Assembly: GCF_963966145.1 (NCBI RefSeq)
Contig: NC_091051.1
Coordinates: 5,022,001 to 5,086,000 of the forward strand
Length of the DNA: 64,000 nt
Reading direction: 5' to 3'
Source: Tenebrio molitor
Lineage: Eukaryota > Arthropoda > Insecta > Coleoptera > Tenebrionidae
Below are positions 12,103 through 25,106 of the stretch, one piece after another; positions within the stretch are counted from its first letter, which is position 1; each line of letters starts with the position of its first letter. The notes under the pieces are model-generated. The model worked only from the letters and a program-made list of their open reading frames with translations, did not search any database and was not told the origin of the DNA. A program made the position numbers and the translations under genes.

Positions 12103-12772
12103 TCAGATTTCATAAAAACGTACGTTTATTACGTCCAACTAACGATTTTTCTGCGTATCTTCAAAAGGCCGCCGCTGATATTTCAGCAGTCAGAGGCCGA
12201 TAAAAAGTTTATTACGTGCGCGATGGAAATCAGGCGCGTTTCGGGGCTAATTACGGCTCACAATAAATAACGGCGACTGGAAATTATTAATAAAGGTCGA
12301 GGGCTGTGCCACTCGAGGAAGAACTAGCTGCACAAAGGGGTACTCGAAGCGTTCACGCGCAACTGCATCCGGTGCTTTAATTGGGAATATTGGTGTACAG
12401 GGTGAGACAAAAGCGATTGGGGATGCACCAAACAGGAAAAATCCTTGGGGATCTTCCGAGGGCTTCATTATTCTAATTGAATGTCTCATGTTTACAAGAA
12501 AAAAACGTCTTTGATGCTCGATTTTTTCCACTAACAAGCATCCGGACTATTCGAGGTATTCGTGCAATATTCCTCGTCGGAATTTTTAGTTTATTGTCAC
12601 ATATTAACCACGCAGGGGCGGCGTAGGTATCGAATTTTGCGAATGAGATTCCTCGGATGCGTCCGCGTTTCCCACGCAAACAAAACTAGCCCACTCAAAA
12701 TTTAATTTCCAGTGCTAAACCTAAGATATAATTTCCATATTTATCGCATGATCATTGTTTTGTGTATTTTGT
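12103..12772. other. non-coding stretch, no feature recognised
   Basis: Two overlapping minus-strand open frames (12247-12537, 12473-12679) have no recognisable domain or start context, and no transposon ends are apparent. Confidence 0.35.
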
Positions 12773-12906
12773 GTTGCATAACTCAAAGGAGTCGTCCCCG
12801 ACACGCTCAAATTTATCTTCCCGCTTGTTTAATGTGTTACATAATCACCAGGAGCTGACCTCGAAATTACTTTCGTGGTTGTTTAATGTGTTGCATAACA
12901 AAAACA
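12773..12906 (+). repeat. 62/63-bp minisatellite, degenerate cluster
   Basis: Core-like GTGTTGCATAA at 12771 and 12888 and GTGTTACATAATCACCAGGA at 12833, with the usual AGGAGCTGACC-type sequence between the last two. More diverged than the clusters at 11 and 11.8 kb. Confidence 0.7.
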
Positions 12907-14971
12907 AATGAGAAACCTAATTTGCGGGGCGAGAAAAAATTAATTATGAATTGTTACCAAAGAAGAAGAAAAAAATTTGTTTTTGGGATTAATGCGAGTG
13001 ATTACATGAATAGCGTAGCTGGACTAGAAGACTCTTTGAAAAATCAATTACAGCTCTCCACTCATTTGTTTTCCGGCTTAAATAATAGTTTTATTTGAGG
13101 TCCGGAATTCGTCTCGTTCCGTTTCTGTCCGAGACGAAATTATTTCATTCCTTTTGTTTTATTTCAAATTAGATTTTTTCCCAAAGCAATCAAATAATTT
13201 AATTACCGTAAAAATGTGCCCGGATTCTCTTCCCCTGTCGAAACTTTTTCCAGAGGTCCGTTATTGGGTTAATATTTACCTTGCGCTCGTTTGTGCCGCT
13301 TTTCACAATTAGGAGACAGATGGACGTTCAAAATTCGGCATTTGCAGTGGACAGAGTCAGTTCGAATGAAAATATTGGATGTCCTTTGTTGAGGATGTTG
13401 AGATGGTGCATCTCAAAAAATGAAATCCTCTTGTTACGTTACAGACCTTATTAAAAATGGTCGCGTTTGAGGGTTCGGCTGTCTAATGAAGGATTACGTT
13501 GCGCAGAGAACAAAGATAAAAGCGCGAGCAGATGATACGGAAAAAATTATCCCTGGAAAAACATCATACGCTCGGAGAAGGATTAAACAAAGTCGGAAAA
13601 TGTTCCGTGTTCTCGTCCTGAAAGCCCCGGATCACATAATGAATTTCGTGCGAGTGAAAAAAGCGAAATTATCATCATTAATTCCTCAAGTTGCGTTAAT
13701 TACGACTTTCCCGGTGGTGCTAATTACGAGATTGTTTACTTTGGGGCCGCGTGTGTGGCCCAATCATAAATCGCGAGCGTCTCCTGTTGGATTTAATTAT
13801 CATTAAGATGATTGATGGTGGGGCTGTCGCAAAAATGTATAAAGGTGCGAGGTAAATAATGGATCCGGAACGGGTCTAGAATCGCGTCCCGATAGAAATA
13901 ATTTAACGCGGGTCGCATTTTGAGGCTGGTTTACTTTAAGGATGTTTATGATCCTGCAGGCACTCCGTTCGGCAGATGTGCAGCATCAATGTTTCATTTT
14001 CAGCGGCGATAAATATGCAATAAAGGGAAAAAACACACGATTGAAACGCGGGATACGATCAGATTCGGCGGTTTTGTTGGCAAAACTGCCATAATTTACG
14101 CTTAATGTCAGTCCGGAATGAAACCGCCAAAGCAATAAACTGTTTAATAAATGCTGATGATGTATCTGGTGGGGAAATCGATTCCCCCGGATTTCGGCGG
14201 GACCCACTCCGGGTCGCGCGTCTCGCAGGTACCACAATGGAGATTTCGGTTTACTCAATCGCGACTTAATTGAATCGTACGTTGCGAAAACATTTTTCCC
14301 TTGAGAAGCGCCCTCCGAACGTTGCGTTCTGGTAATTGGATTTTTTTTTGTCTTGAAAGTGATATTTCGCGGAATGGTCCGGACTCTATTTACAAAATTA
14401 ATAATAGAAGCACGGAGTTGGGCCGGAAACATTAAAATTGAAACGAAACAATCCATCTGCACAGAACAAGAAACTCGCTCCGCCATCACCAACAGGGCCA
14501 GCAATAAATAGACGGATAATGAATTTTTAATATTCGGTTCGGAGGAGTTGGCAGCGCCGTGATTAATCGCAAATAAATGAAACCTCCAGGGTCGACAGGC
14601 AACGGAATTTCTAATGTGCGTTTATGAATTAGCCACCGATCACCGAAGGGTCTTATCGATCGACCCTCAAAAATTATAATATTTTATTTCTCGAAAAGAA
14701 AATTACAGAGGAAAAAAGAGAACTAAATGTAGACGAGCTCTTCTATACTCCAAAAACATTTGCAATTAACGTTTTAATGTAATTTAATAAGTGAAAATGA
14801 AAGTCGAAATTCTCAGAAATTTTATTAAATAAATCACACTGACCGAAACCAGGGATTTACCTAGAAAGCGGTCTGCAGGAGTGTGGATAAAATGTTGTCA
14901 GAAGACGACAAGAAAGGCGAGAAATTACGAAACTGTCAAATATTCACAAGCTGTCAACCATTGAGGCAACA
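12907..14971. other. non-coding stretch, no feature recognised
   Basis: The longest open frame (13986-14504, minus, 172 codons) is interspersed with basic, low-complexity residues, shows no domain, and has no splice partner or paralogue in the window. I do not call it a gene. Confidence 0.35.
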
Positions 14972-15319
14972 CCACGGCCTCCTAGATATAACGATAGACT
15001 TTTAGTCTATCCGGCCATGCGCATTCGTAGTTCAAGGCATTGTTTTTGTTTTCGAGGGTGCGCTGCGGTAAAAAATAGTTTTGCCATCTGTGCAATTACA
15101 AAACAAGAACAACGGAAACTACAAAATGTAAAATTTAACAACAATTAACAAGGGTTTAATTGCTTGATTTGAGTATAAATAAGTATGCAACCAATATTAC
15201 AGATTGATGTGCTTTTAACTTCGTTTCAAAAGAGGAAGCTCAGGTGCTCCCGTTAAATGTCATTTTGAAATCACAAAGATTTTGCTGACTTGTCTCTTGT
15301 CATATCTAGGAGGCCGTGG
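14972..15319. mobile_element. MITE-like element with ~22-bp inverted ends
   Basis: CCACGGCCTCCTAGATATAA at the left is matched in inverse orientation by TCATATCTAGGAGGCCGTGG at the right, enclosing 348 bp with no coding potential. CAACA occurs next to both ends and may be a target duplication, but one side is offset by a base. Confidence 0.55.
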
Positions 15320-16736
15320 CCAACACAAAGTCAACTTAACCTCATTTCTGTTTTCAAAGTCCTGCTTTGTTGTTTCTTGCGTTCTGTCTCTTCAAACCGG
15401 TGTATCTCGCAATACATCTCATAAAATTGTTAAAAACACAAGTCCTGGATGTTTTCAGTAATGTTTTATTAGATTACAAATTATTTGAAAGAAGTAGATC
15501 AACGTTATGAAATATTTACAGTCGCGACTAGTAGTTTAAGTCTTAATTGACTCCTGGTTGATCCGGATCAGATGTCCGATGAAATATAAGACTGACGAAG
15601 CGTTTGTACAATTCCGTTCAAGTTTTATTTGTATGGAAAAAGTCGAAGCTTTTAGGTTGGTATTTGGTGAAGGCGCGGATGCATCAAAAGAGTGATTTGG
15701 TAAGTGCATCTTTGACGTTGTTTCGCGACCGCGTTCTTACAATAACTCATAATTTTCCTTTCTTGTTGGACTTGTCAAAGCCTCAAAGAATCGTTGTCGA
15801 GATCAAAGTGTTGGAATTAATCGCGCCATGGCCGCCCCTTCGCCCGGTGACATTTTTCCGCAACTATCGTTAACAGCAATAATTACCGGAGATTAGTTTA
15901 CTTTGGAGATAATTTAGGTGGCCCATAACAATGTAGTGTCTCGTAACTAAAGCGGTAAAGTTGGTGCGGCGGAATTCATTGTGCCGGTATTTTATGGTCG
16001 TTAGTGTAATAACATGGCTGAATAAAATCATAGGCAACCAGTAATACGCGCACGTGTGTGGGGGCGCCCCGCCGTAATTTATAACGCGGCTGAAATCCGA
16101 CGATTTATGACCTTGCACACCGAAAGATTCCCTTTATTATCAATAAAATCTTTCAGTTTTAGTCAAGGACTCCGTCTTTATCGACTAAACCGCAATTTCC
16201 AGCCAACGGGAACTGTTAGGATTGGTGTTTTACGACGGCTTCGCAGTCACGCACGACACACGAACACACAATAGTTTTATGCATCGCAAACATTCCATCA
16301 ATCGGCCGTAACCCGGCCAAATCTGCGGCGGGGGTAATTTTTACTGCCGCCTCCCGAGGGATCGATCGGCGGCTGGGGCAGTTACGGCAAAGGGCTCCCA
16401 TTTTCGACACTTAAGGCCACTGCTCGCCCAGAGATAATTTCTCCAACGTCTACTTGGGGTCTATTTGCGACTTTAACAATTCACACTACACGGAGCGTGC
16501 TCCGCAAGCTTTTTTCAAGTGTTCGCCAATTCATTAGGGTTGTTCGACGCAGCCACTCATCCAAACTGAAATTCTACCGTTCCATACAAACAAAATTACA
16601 CTTCTAATGAGTGGAAACTCCACAAGGGGACTCTCAACGTCTTGTCTTTTAACGCGACGAACAAAAAGAAATCGCAATGTGGCAAATCACGACTAGAAAG
16701 TTTCTCTTCGATAATTTGTTACCCTTCTGGGGGGTG
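15320..16736. other. non-coding stretch, no feature recognised
   Basis: No gene, RNA or transposon terminus recognised; several short open frames overlap on both strands without domains. Confidence 0.3.
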
Positions 16737-16827
16737 TGAATTAAAGCATCCACCGTACTGTCCTGATTTGGTACATTCTAAATTCTACCACTTGAGAGAT
16801 GACCCTTTGAGAAAGCAATTAAAATAG
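16737..16827 (+). pseudogene. mariner-type transposase C-terminal fragment
   Basis: The plus-strand frame reads LKHPPYCPDLVHSKFYHL, matching the HPPYSPDLxPSDFxLF block that holds the last catalytic Asp of mariner transposases (family knowledge). Here the Ser-Asp after Pro is replaced and nothing upstream resembles the rest of the enzyme. A short fossil. Confidence 0.5.
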
Positions 16828-16946
16828 ATCAGGAGGAAAAATGTCATTCGGAAAGGATGAATAAGGAAAATAAAAATGTTTTGAAAGGAAACGAGAATTG
16901 GCTTTTAAAGTTTGATGCTTTGGAAAACATAGAGATTGGAAAAGAG

Positions 16947-17035
16947 AATCTATAACCTCTGGTTATAGCCGAGTAATAACAATAAATCACAAAGTGTCAA
17001 ATCAGGACTACAACATTCCTTGTCTGTTGTCCTTA
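16947..17035 (-). pseudogene. second mariner-like fragment, opposite strand
   Basis: The minus-strand frame includes CCSPDLTLCDLLLLLGY, again like the SPDLxxCDFFLF block of mariner transposases. It faces the fragment at 16737, as if two decayed copies lay head to head. It is short, so chance resemblance is possible. Confidence 0.35.
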
Positions 17036-17147
17036 TCAAGAACGACTTAAAATGCTTGTAACAAGATTTGGAACGTTTAAATAATTTATTCTTTGTGCAC
17101 CAGTACGCGAAATGAGCACTTCGCGTACCTAAAACAGGCCGCGAATC

Positions 17148-17275
17148 CAGTTTCGGTTGCACTAAAAATGTGGTGTACACCTTGGTAATCCTTTGACATC
17201 CTCGAGATTCGGCCGCAACTAACAATTTTTCTCTCGGTACGTTAAAGAATGATTTCGCGGCCTTGATATACAAAT
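17148..17275 (-). repeat. dispersed ~130-bp repeat, copy 1
   Basis: Closely similar to 53880-54028: both run from TTTTC/TTTCGGTTGCAC through GTGTACACCTTGG and CTCGAGATT to CAATTTTTCTCTCGGT and GCCTTGATATACAAATA. On the minus strand one frame is open through both copies (starting YIKAAKS, ending VYTTF-VQP). Identity unknown. Confidence 0.7.
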
Positions 17276-17303
17276 AGAAATAATTATTAAAGCATCCGTA
17301 CTA

Positions 17304-17525
17304 CAGTTGGTTGCAAAAAAAACGGGAAAAGGAAATGTTCCTTATATAAATTTGTTTGTGTCCATTTGTCAGTTTGACAATACCTATCTAATAATTTTTA
17401 AAAATGTCCCTGAATTTTGAAAAAAATTCTAACTTGTATCTCGTAAGAAGGTTTCACACCATGAAAAAAGTTTAAAAATGTGTCAATTTTATTCTGACAG
17501 GTCCCGTTTTTTTTGCAACCAACTG
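17304..17525. mobile_element. Tc1/mariner-like MITE flanked by TA
   Basis: The 222-bp element begins CAGTTGGTTGCAAAAAAAAC and ends with the inverse GTTTTTTTTGCAACCAACTG, flanked on both sides by TA. TA duplication and CAGT termini are typical of Tc1/mariner-derived MITEs. No coding sequence. Confidence 0.9.
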
Positions 17526-17527
17526 TA

Positions 17528-20128
17528 CTCTCCTGAATCGAAATTAGATTTTAAAGAGTAGAAATATGGTCTGGAGGACGTATTTTATCCAAAATTGATG
17601 GATAATTAAAATAATGATATGAATAATGAAATTTTGGAAGGAAAAAGAAAAAGATAAAACATTTATTATTTTCTGTTAAAATTTGAATCTCTGGGAAGCA
17701 CATAAATTGGGAAATAAAATATGTATATCACTTCTAGCAATTTATTTTATTACCAAGTTGTTGAACTACCAAACTGGAATAAAACGTCTTTTGATTTATA
17801 TTTTTCAAATGTGAACAACATAAAAAGGAAGGTTTGGAATTATTTTCCAAACTGTGTTCTGCGTAGATAAACCCTTAACTGAGTGGAAAAAATAAGAGGG
17901 CGATTGAAGCATTTTCATATTTTTTATTTGATGACAAACATATTGCAAGAGGAGAAAAACGGTATAAAGTGTTTTGCCGCTTTGTTATTTCTTTGACAAG
18001 CAACGATACTGCTCGTTGAGGAAAGTCTATTTCTGAGTAAAGAGAACAAGACTAGTCAGGACCAGTGTTCAAAAAATGTCGTTTTGGGAGTCAAGGCCCA
18101 ATTAAAATTTTTGCGCTGGCGGCAAAATGACGACTTGACGATCCTCTCTAATCCAATAATCCGGGTCGAAAGGGCAACTTAATTTGGCTAAAATGAAATC
18201 GTTCAAACACGGATTGGAGAAATTTAAATAGCGAGCGGGCCCCCAGCGATAGCGATAATGAAGTGCGACGATACTACAAATTAAGAATGTATCGATTGGT
18301 CAAGGGGGCGGCGCCATCGACTTTTGTTCCTGCGGAAACTTTTTGAATAAGCGTCCGGAATTTAAAGTAGTAAATCCAGAAGAGTCATTAAAAACTTCTG
18401 ATGCAAGATGATAAACGACCTTTGAGGGAAGTGAATCCGGACAGAATACCAAAAGACAAACACGGCCAACAAGTGAGACAAGGAGCGGCGCACGTTATTC
18501 TATAACGCGGATCCGGGGGTGAGTTGTGTGCACGTTTTACATCTTTCATTAATCTTTCACGGCACCGGTCCGTTTCGAATCCTACCTGAAATTTTTGCGC
18601 TTGTTTTATGGGCCACGCCGGCCAAATGATTTGATTGCGGCTTCCGAGAGTCGCCCCAAACCGATACTGCTTAGATACTTTCGATAATTGGAAATTTAAT
18701 TTACGTTTTAAATCAAGTTTCATTTGCGAGACGCGAGCTCGCCGCTTTTATCTCGAATTCGGTCGCTGATTGAAAATTGGTCAATCCCCAATACCTATTC
18801 GACTTTTAATTTACATTTTCATTATCGTCTTTTCACTAACGGACACAATTACACGGGCGACCCCGTCGCCGCCACCACCTCGCCGCTCCACCATACAAAA
18901 GATAAACACGAAATTGGACACATCTCTTTGACGTCTAATACACGGTAACCGCTCGAGCAAGAACTTCCAAGTAGAGAAAAACCAAAGCAAATAGTTGGAG
19001 GAGAGGCGTAAGAATAAAATAAACAGCGACGAGCTCCAGGAGACGACTGCGAATTTTATTTACTTATTTAATGGAAGTGACAAGAGCGCCGTATATCATA
19101 CGACAATTTCTACGTGTGATATATTACGGAGGGGTGGAGGGCGCCATCGACAGATTCCCATCTCATCCTTCACATCAAGATGCAATTACTAGACGACACT
19201 CGAAAACTTCATTTGTAGCGTCTTCAGAAGAAATGCTTCCGGTGTGTTGATTCACCCGAATGGCATCTTTCTTGCAATGCTAATAACACAGCGCTCAAAG
19301 GAGAGACAGTATTGACACTGAGTAAAGAAATACGGGAGTATAACCGATGCATCAACAAATGGCTTCCAAATGAACAGTAATAATTTGTTCAATAATTAAT
19401 TAACGCAATTTGCATATTAACACAGAATTGGAGCAAACAAGAATTAATTCAGCTGGGCTTGCAATCAATACGTTGGTTTAGCAAAACACTTAAATAAATG
19501 AGTTTTGGAAGCAGTACCGAATTGTTCAAAATCTGGATCTAGAATTTTTTTGGAAAAAAAATCGAGATAATTGACACGATACAAAAACCTAAAAAGTTCT
19601 AAAAACTGCTCCGGATGTTACTGATATATTTTCACTGATGCCTTTGCAATTGAAAACAAGTTAACATTATTTGTTGACAAATTGGACAGTCAAAATTTTC
19701 AAAAAATGTTTTTACGAAAATGGAAGTCAGTGTTTGTGGCAAGTACAAAAATAATAATCCACTTCTAAGAAACTAATCTAGAAAGCGAGAACTTTAGAAT
19801 TTTCACGTTAGCAAAGTTTTGGCAACTGGAGTACACTCTTCAGGTATCTTTAAAACCGGATGACTCTAGAGACACCAAAATAGAGTAAATTTAGATAATT
19901 TTGAAATGTCTGAAGAGATCTCATTATCGTATATTAACTGACAAAGAACAAACTGTTGTAAAAGAATGGATTAGAGCTTTATTGGAAAGCAAAGGACCTA
20001 AGGTGCAACCGTGGGGTACACCCAAAAAAGAATATACGCAATAAGAAAGCATAAGATAGTAGATGAGCTTCTTGTGGGTTAGTTTTTCCACTGTTTTATT
20101 TTGTTTGTCATAATTTCCGTTAATGCCG
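17528..20128. other. non-coding stretch, no gene recognised
   Basis: AT-rich at both ends with a GC-richer centre (18100-19200). The minus frame 18388-18723 has no domain. Near 20010-20030 a plus-strand frame reads GPKVQPWGTPKKEY, which vaguely resembles retroelement sequence but is too short to call. Confidence 0.35.
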
Positions 20129-22163
20129 TGTGACCAAAAGTTGGCCAGTGACAGCTCCGGGCTCCCAGGGGGTTTTTCGGGGCAGAGGGCGTGGGTTCGG
20201 ATTTTTAAAAAATGGGCGCCAGGCAGCTATTGTCTTGAGCTGGTTGTTGCTTGTCCAGCTGCCGGGACAAGTGCTCAGATCTTACTCGTCGAAGGTAAGT
20301 AAAAGCAAACGCTTTCTGATCGTTAAACAAATTTTGGTTTATTCGGTTACTGCAAAATTATCCACAGAACAGTATTTGGTGGTTCGGTACTGGTTCACAC
20401 GAATGCGATAATGGTTCGCTTGTAACTACTAGATGAAAATTGAAAGATGCGGAACCAGTACTTTTTGGTGGCCTTAATATCTACTTTGGTCGTAACCAGA
20501 AAAGCTTTTCTTTCACATGTGACCGAATCTTAAACTAAACATGATATTCTTCGACGAAATAAAAGATGTTTTGATTCCTGATGAGGAACCTCCCGAACTT
20601 ATACTTCCTTCTGATCGAGCTAATTATTAAATGTAAACTTAATGAAACCCAAGGTCAAGATTGGGGTGTCACCTTGACAAAAAATTAAAATTGATCCTGA
20701 TAGGAAAGTTTAAATCGGTGAAGTTCCGAGACGTTAAATTTGACTGAAATTTCTTTAAGTTGACACTGGAGATTGAATGAAAAGGTTCTTACAAAAAAAT
20801 TCTAAACATTTGCAAAGTTTCAAAAAAATTTAGTGAACATACAAAAATTATGAAAGCGAGAAGCGAGAAATTCGAGGCGTTCCTAAATTTTGCAATGCCG
20901 CGGTAAAAAAATATGGCGACTTAGCTTTATGACGGGTCTGTTGTCTCCTCGAATAGCGTCCTTTTGACTTGCGGTGTGACCTTGGCGATACGGTGCTCAA
21001 AATAAACGATCGCCTCTGCGAACGATGTTCTCCAAAATGGTCGCCTCTGCGAACGATCTGGCTACGAATCGCCCTGCGAACGATCTGGCTACGAATCGCC
21101 CTGCGAACGATCCCTTTCAGCGAAAAAGGGGGTTCTTGGCGCTAAATCGAAGTCCTTCCGGCACTCCTTTACTCAAAAATTTTCGGTACTCTAAAGTTGC
21201 GATACGGTACTGGATCAATTCATCCAAACGGGATTGACTCTAAACTGGATCGAACCACCCCTAATACATGGTCTTAGTGAAATGAATTCAAAATTGAACG
21301 ATAATTACCTCTATAGTGCGAGGGGTCACTCGACCACGAACTCTAAAAGGCGCTTCGCTGGCGTCGCTTCGACGGCTCTCGACGAAGTGTCCGACTTCCG
21401 CATTTTTAATCTCGGTACCGCAGTCCCATAAATCGCGAAAATCGTCACGCGCGCGATTCTCGACCTTATTCAGTTGTGCTATAAGGCGGGCTGCGCTTGC
21501 GTGGTACTGCGCAATTAAAAATGTGCATTTCCGGTGGTACTACACGTGCGCGTGTCATGACAGGTGGACCGTCATGGCGTCGGTTTGTTTACCTCGAAAT
21601 TATACCGAGCGGGAGAATTCAGATTTTGGACGGTATTGTGTCGGTAAGTCGTGCACGTCTATCCTGATGTTAATTGCCGTAACTCGCAGGTCAAAAAAAG
21701 GACAGGAAGAAAGATGGGGTTGAAAAGAAGGAGATGACTTTCCGGCAAGTTACTAAAGAGGAAAAGGGACCCAACATTGCCGTACGGTCACCTATCGCTG
21801 AGAAGAGAAGAAGAGAAAGTGAAGAGAAAGAGAAAGTGAAAGTGGGGTTCTGAAAGATAGGTTGCAGCTCGCCAACCTAGAGGCGTGAGGCCACCTCAGC
21901 CTGACATTTGCGGGGGTAACATGTGTTCTTCCAGCCCCCCCGTGGTGGCTGGCACAAATGACTCTAAATTGAAACTTTCCGCTTCCGGAATGAGCGACGT
22001 AAAAAACTTGAAGGCAGGGTGGGCGCGTCGCGTTGCCAAATGCCGTGCGTTAACTGCTAGTTCCGGGTCTTCGAACTGCGATCTATTAGCCCCGCGAGCA
22101 TAAGTAGGACCTCGTGGCCTCCTACTCCGGCCAATCGCCATTGTGGCGTTTCGTAACGCTACA
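20129..22163 (-). mobile_element. solo LTR of the gypsy-type element
   Basis: A 2,035-bp sequence beginning TGTGACCAAAAGTTGGCCAG and ending GTTTCGTAACGCTACA, nearly identical to the two LTRs at 25107 and 32508. No gag/pol follows on either side, so it is a solo LTR. It differs by at least four substitutions (near 20539, 20587, 20728 and 21514) and is exactly 81 bp shorter because it has two rather than five 27-bp repeats. Flanking bases GCCG and CTCG do not form an obvious 4-bp duplication. Confidence 0.92.
21049..21102 (+). repeat. 27-bp tandem repeat, 2 units, in solo LTR
   Basis: The unit is GCGAACGATCTGGCTACGAA followed by TCGCCCT. Two full units are followed by a partial one; the homologous sites in the full element have five. 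Confidence 0.95.
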
Positions 22164-25102
22164 CTCGTGCTCATAGGAGTAGTTTCTAACATCGTTGGTG
22201 CAGTAGAGAGGTTATTTATGAGGGCTTTTAAAACGCGTTGTTTGCTAACTCAACACATTATATGAAGGATCATAAAACATAGAGCACACATCCATAACAC
22301 TGTTGATATCATCAGAAAATGAGCTGCCAGAGGATGGAAATATCGCAAATAAGAAAGATAAAATAGTCAGTGTGAGCTTTTGGTTGTAAATCAACTCCGG
22401 TTTCATCGATAGAAGAAAGTGTGACGTTTGTAGTTTTATTGAAATGAGTTTGTTGAAATGTGGAGGTGAAGAAATTTATATCGGTGGATTAATAGACATT
22501 TCAAGGGAAAGAACCTCATTTGGAGGCTCGGCGGCTATTTCCGCTGGGTTCGGTCATGGACAACGAGATCAAAGCCTCTGCGTAAAAATAGTCTTAGCCG
22601 CTATTATTTCAAGTAAAATCCAAACAAACGTGGCCGTCGCATTATTCACTCTTTGTTGATTTTCATTCGTAATCCTGAGCAACAGCAGGCGCCGTGTCAA
22701 AACGGAATTTTACGAGTGAAAGTATTCAACTGGTAGCAGTAAAAGCCTCTTAGAATAGTGCAGATGCAAATTGTACTCAAACAGGAAATAAAACGTTCCA
22801 CTCGGGATCGTGTGAACTGGAAATAATGAACAAGCTGGGAGAGCCTTCTGTTGCTCCTCCGCTGGGGCCTCTGCATTTTTCGCCATTGTTTCGTCGAAAA
22901 AACACACGCGAATTATAAAGGCGCGAATGGCAGATTTACAACGGCAGATTACCGCTCCAACTGTTCCAACTTTAAATTCTACAGATAAATTTAAATTTCA
23001 GTCGGTACACAGAGCGATACAATTTATGGAGCGGCGAAATTCGTTTCCTAATTTGGTGCGGGTCGGCCCGCTCGAGCCGAAGAAATTTGGAGAAACGCGA
23101 GGCGAGTAGGGAGAGCGGCAGTCCCTCCTGTGCGCCTCGAGGCTCCGCCTTCTTGAATCTCGGTCCCGCCTCTTCGGTTCCCGCCAAAACCTCGCGTGCA
23201 TTGTACGCGTACAAAGGTTCGAAGTTTCCTTGGGGCGCCGCCAACTCCTAATGAGTCCTCAAATAACGTCAATTATAATAGTTAAAAATAATTCTAGCGG
23301 AAAATCCCGGACACATGAAAGGTTCCCCGGAAACGGCGACCATACACACAATGCCCCCGTGTTTCACTCCGGGGCGTTCTGGAAATAAAAGCTGACTTGT
23401 GGAAAATTTCCATTTCCAATAGTTGTCGCCAGAGTCATCGGTCGATCGCCGCGTATGCAAATTATTCATTGTTGTTATCTCGTCGCTGTGTGTATCAAAA
23501 CAAGTCGCCCGACAGCCTGTGTCAATATCCGATTTTTCGCACGCACAAAAGCCAATATTTCCAGTTTAGTACGGACGGTTCATTACGTATTCCGCACGGC
23601 ATTCGCCAACATCCAGCCAAGTCGTACAAAGTTCAAATTAGATTTATTCAGTATCATTTCCATGTGTCATTCTGTAAATAATCATCGAAAACAAGTTCGA
23701 GACTTGCCAACTCGATTATCGCGATTTACATAACTTCCGGGTTGAGGTCTTTTTGGGTCGAAGAAACTCGAGCATCTACGACCCGCCCAGTAAAACATAC
23801 AAAAGTTATTCGCACCGAAAACTGAAGAAACTAGACGACACAAGCAGAATTGCTGGTAAGTGCCATTTAGATAAGGATCAGTGCCGATGATGGAGGAAAA
23901 TTAGAGCTCTTAACTGCTAGAGAGTAAAAAAGAGCGTAAACATAAACAAAAGTAGTGCTTTAGTTGCGCACAGGTCTGTAATCATAAAAAAAACTTCAAG
24001 AATTGCTACAGTTTCGGTTTCCCTACCCACGGTCCTACCCACTCCAAATTTCAAATAGTAATATCTCTCTTATTAAACGAGCTAGCGCGATAAATTTGGT
24101 ATCATTGGATTGCTCTTTTAATTCCCATATTCCAGTTGCAAGAACTTCACACTTGTCTACATAGTTTTTGAGAAAAATATAAAAAACTGGAATTTTGCAT
24201 TTTCAATTTTTTTTTGATTTTGGGCTCCCTCTAAACTGAGTTGAAACACTGTGATTTGTAAATAGGTTGCAGCCTCAGGGCAACATACAGTTTTGGATTG
24301 GTTCAATTGGTTTAACATCGTGTGCCTGAAGCTGGCGCTAATTAAAAGATTTAAACTCTGTAGGTGGTTGCGTTACAGTTGTTTGACTTAACACATAGTT
24401 TCGGAGAGAATGCTGCATCATATTGCTACGTAGCGCGAGTCAAAGCGGAGTTTACCATGTATTAGACAGCAAATAATATTCCAACTATGCTATAATGTAA
24501 GATAAAGCGTCTCCCGGAGCACAAAAAGCTCTTTAGTCGTCGTCAGGTGCGGAGCTTGACGACGAGAATTGATCAGCTGTCCGGACCGGTCGTCTTCGCC
24601 TCCCCTGTTAATTTGCCCGATATTTAGAAAGTTTCCGCCGAGTTTTCCACATCACAGTAATTAGTGGAGGCTGGAATATTCGCCTTGTCGAAATTCGACC
24701 CCGGATTCCACAACATCCACCGGTTCCGGTTAGTAATTATTAATCGAATTAATTAAACCGTTTAGTCGTCAAGATTAAACTCCTCAAGTCGGAATTGATC
24801 ACGCAACTTCGGTCAACTTTTAATCCGACAGATAATCGATGCTGAAAGCTCTGGAGTCACTTTTCGCACGCCAAAAAGACACTCAACTTTTCTCTAGAGC
24901 CTTCCCCCCACTCAGATGCAGCTTCCGGGGTAATAAAAGCACCAATAAGCAGATGATCGAAAAACTAAGCACCCCCCAAGCGCGGTCAATATTTGGACGG
25001 GTGGCCGCCGGGAAGTCAGAATTTAAATTAAAAATTAAATTTGACCTTTTCATGTGAAACCAAACGAGGACAATATGATGAGTGATGACAATATCCGCAT
25101 TG
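22164..25102. other. non-coding stretch between solo LTR and element
   Basis: Mixed composition. Overlapping open frames on both strands around 22970-23270 and 23397-23733 lack domains. No transposon ends or RNA genes recognised. Confidence 0.35.
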
Positions 25103-25106
25103 ATGT
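25103..25106. repeat. target-site duplication ATGT, left
   Basis: ATGT immediately precedes the LTR and is repeated at 34624-34627 after the other LTR, the 4-bp duplication expected for gypsy-class integration. Confidence 0.85.

Noticed and set aside
13986..14504. 172-codon minus-strand frame as a gene
   Set aside because: No domain, no paralogue, no splice structure; a frame this long is not surprising in 64 kb of GC-richer sequence.
20005..20045. Retroelement coding fragment GPKVQPWGTPKK
   Set aside because: Too short to distinguish from chance; no continuing homology on either side.
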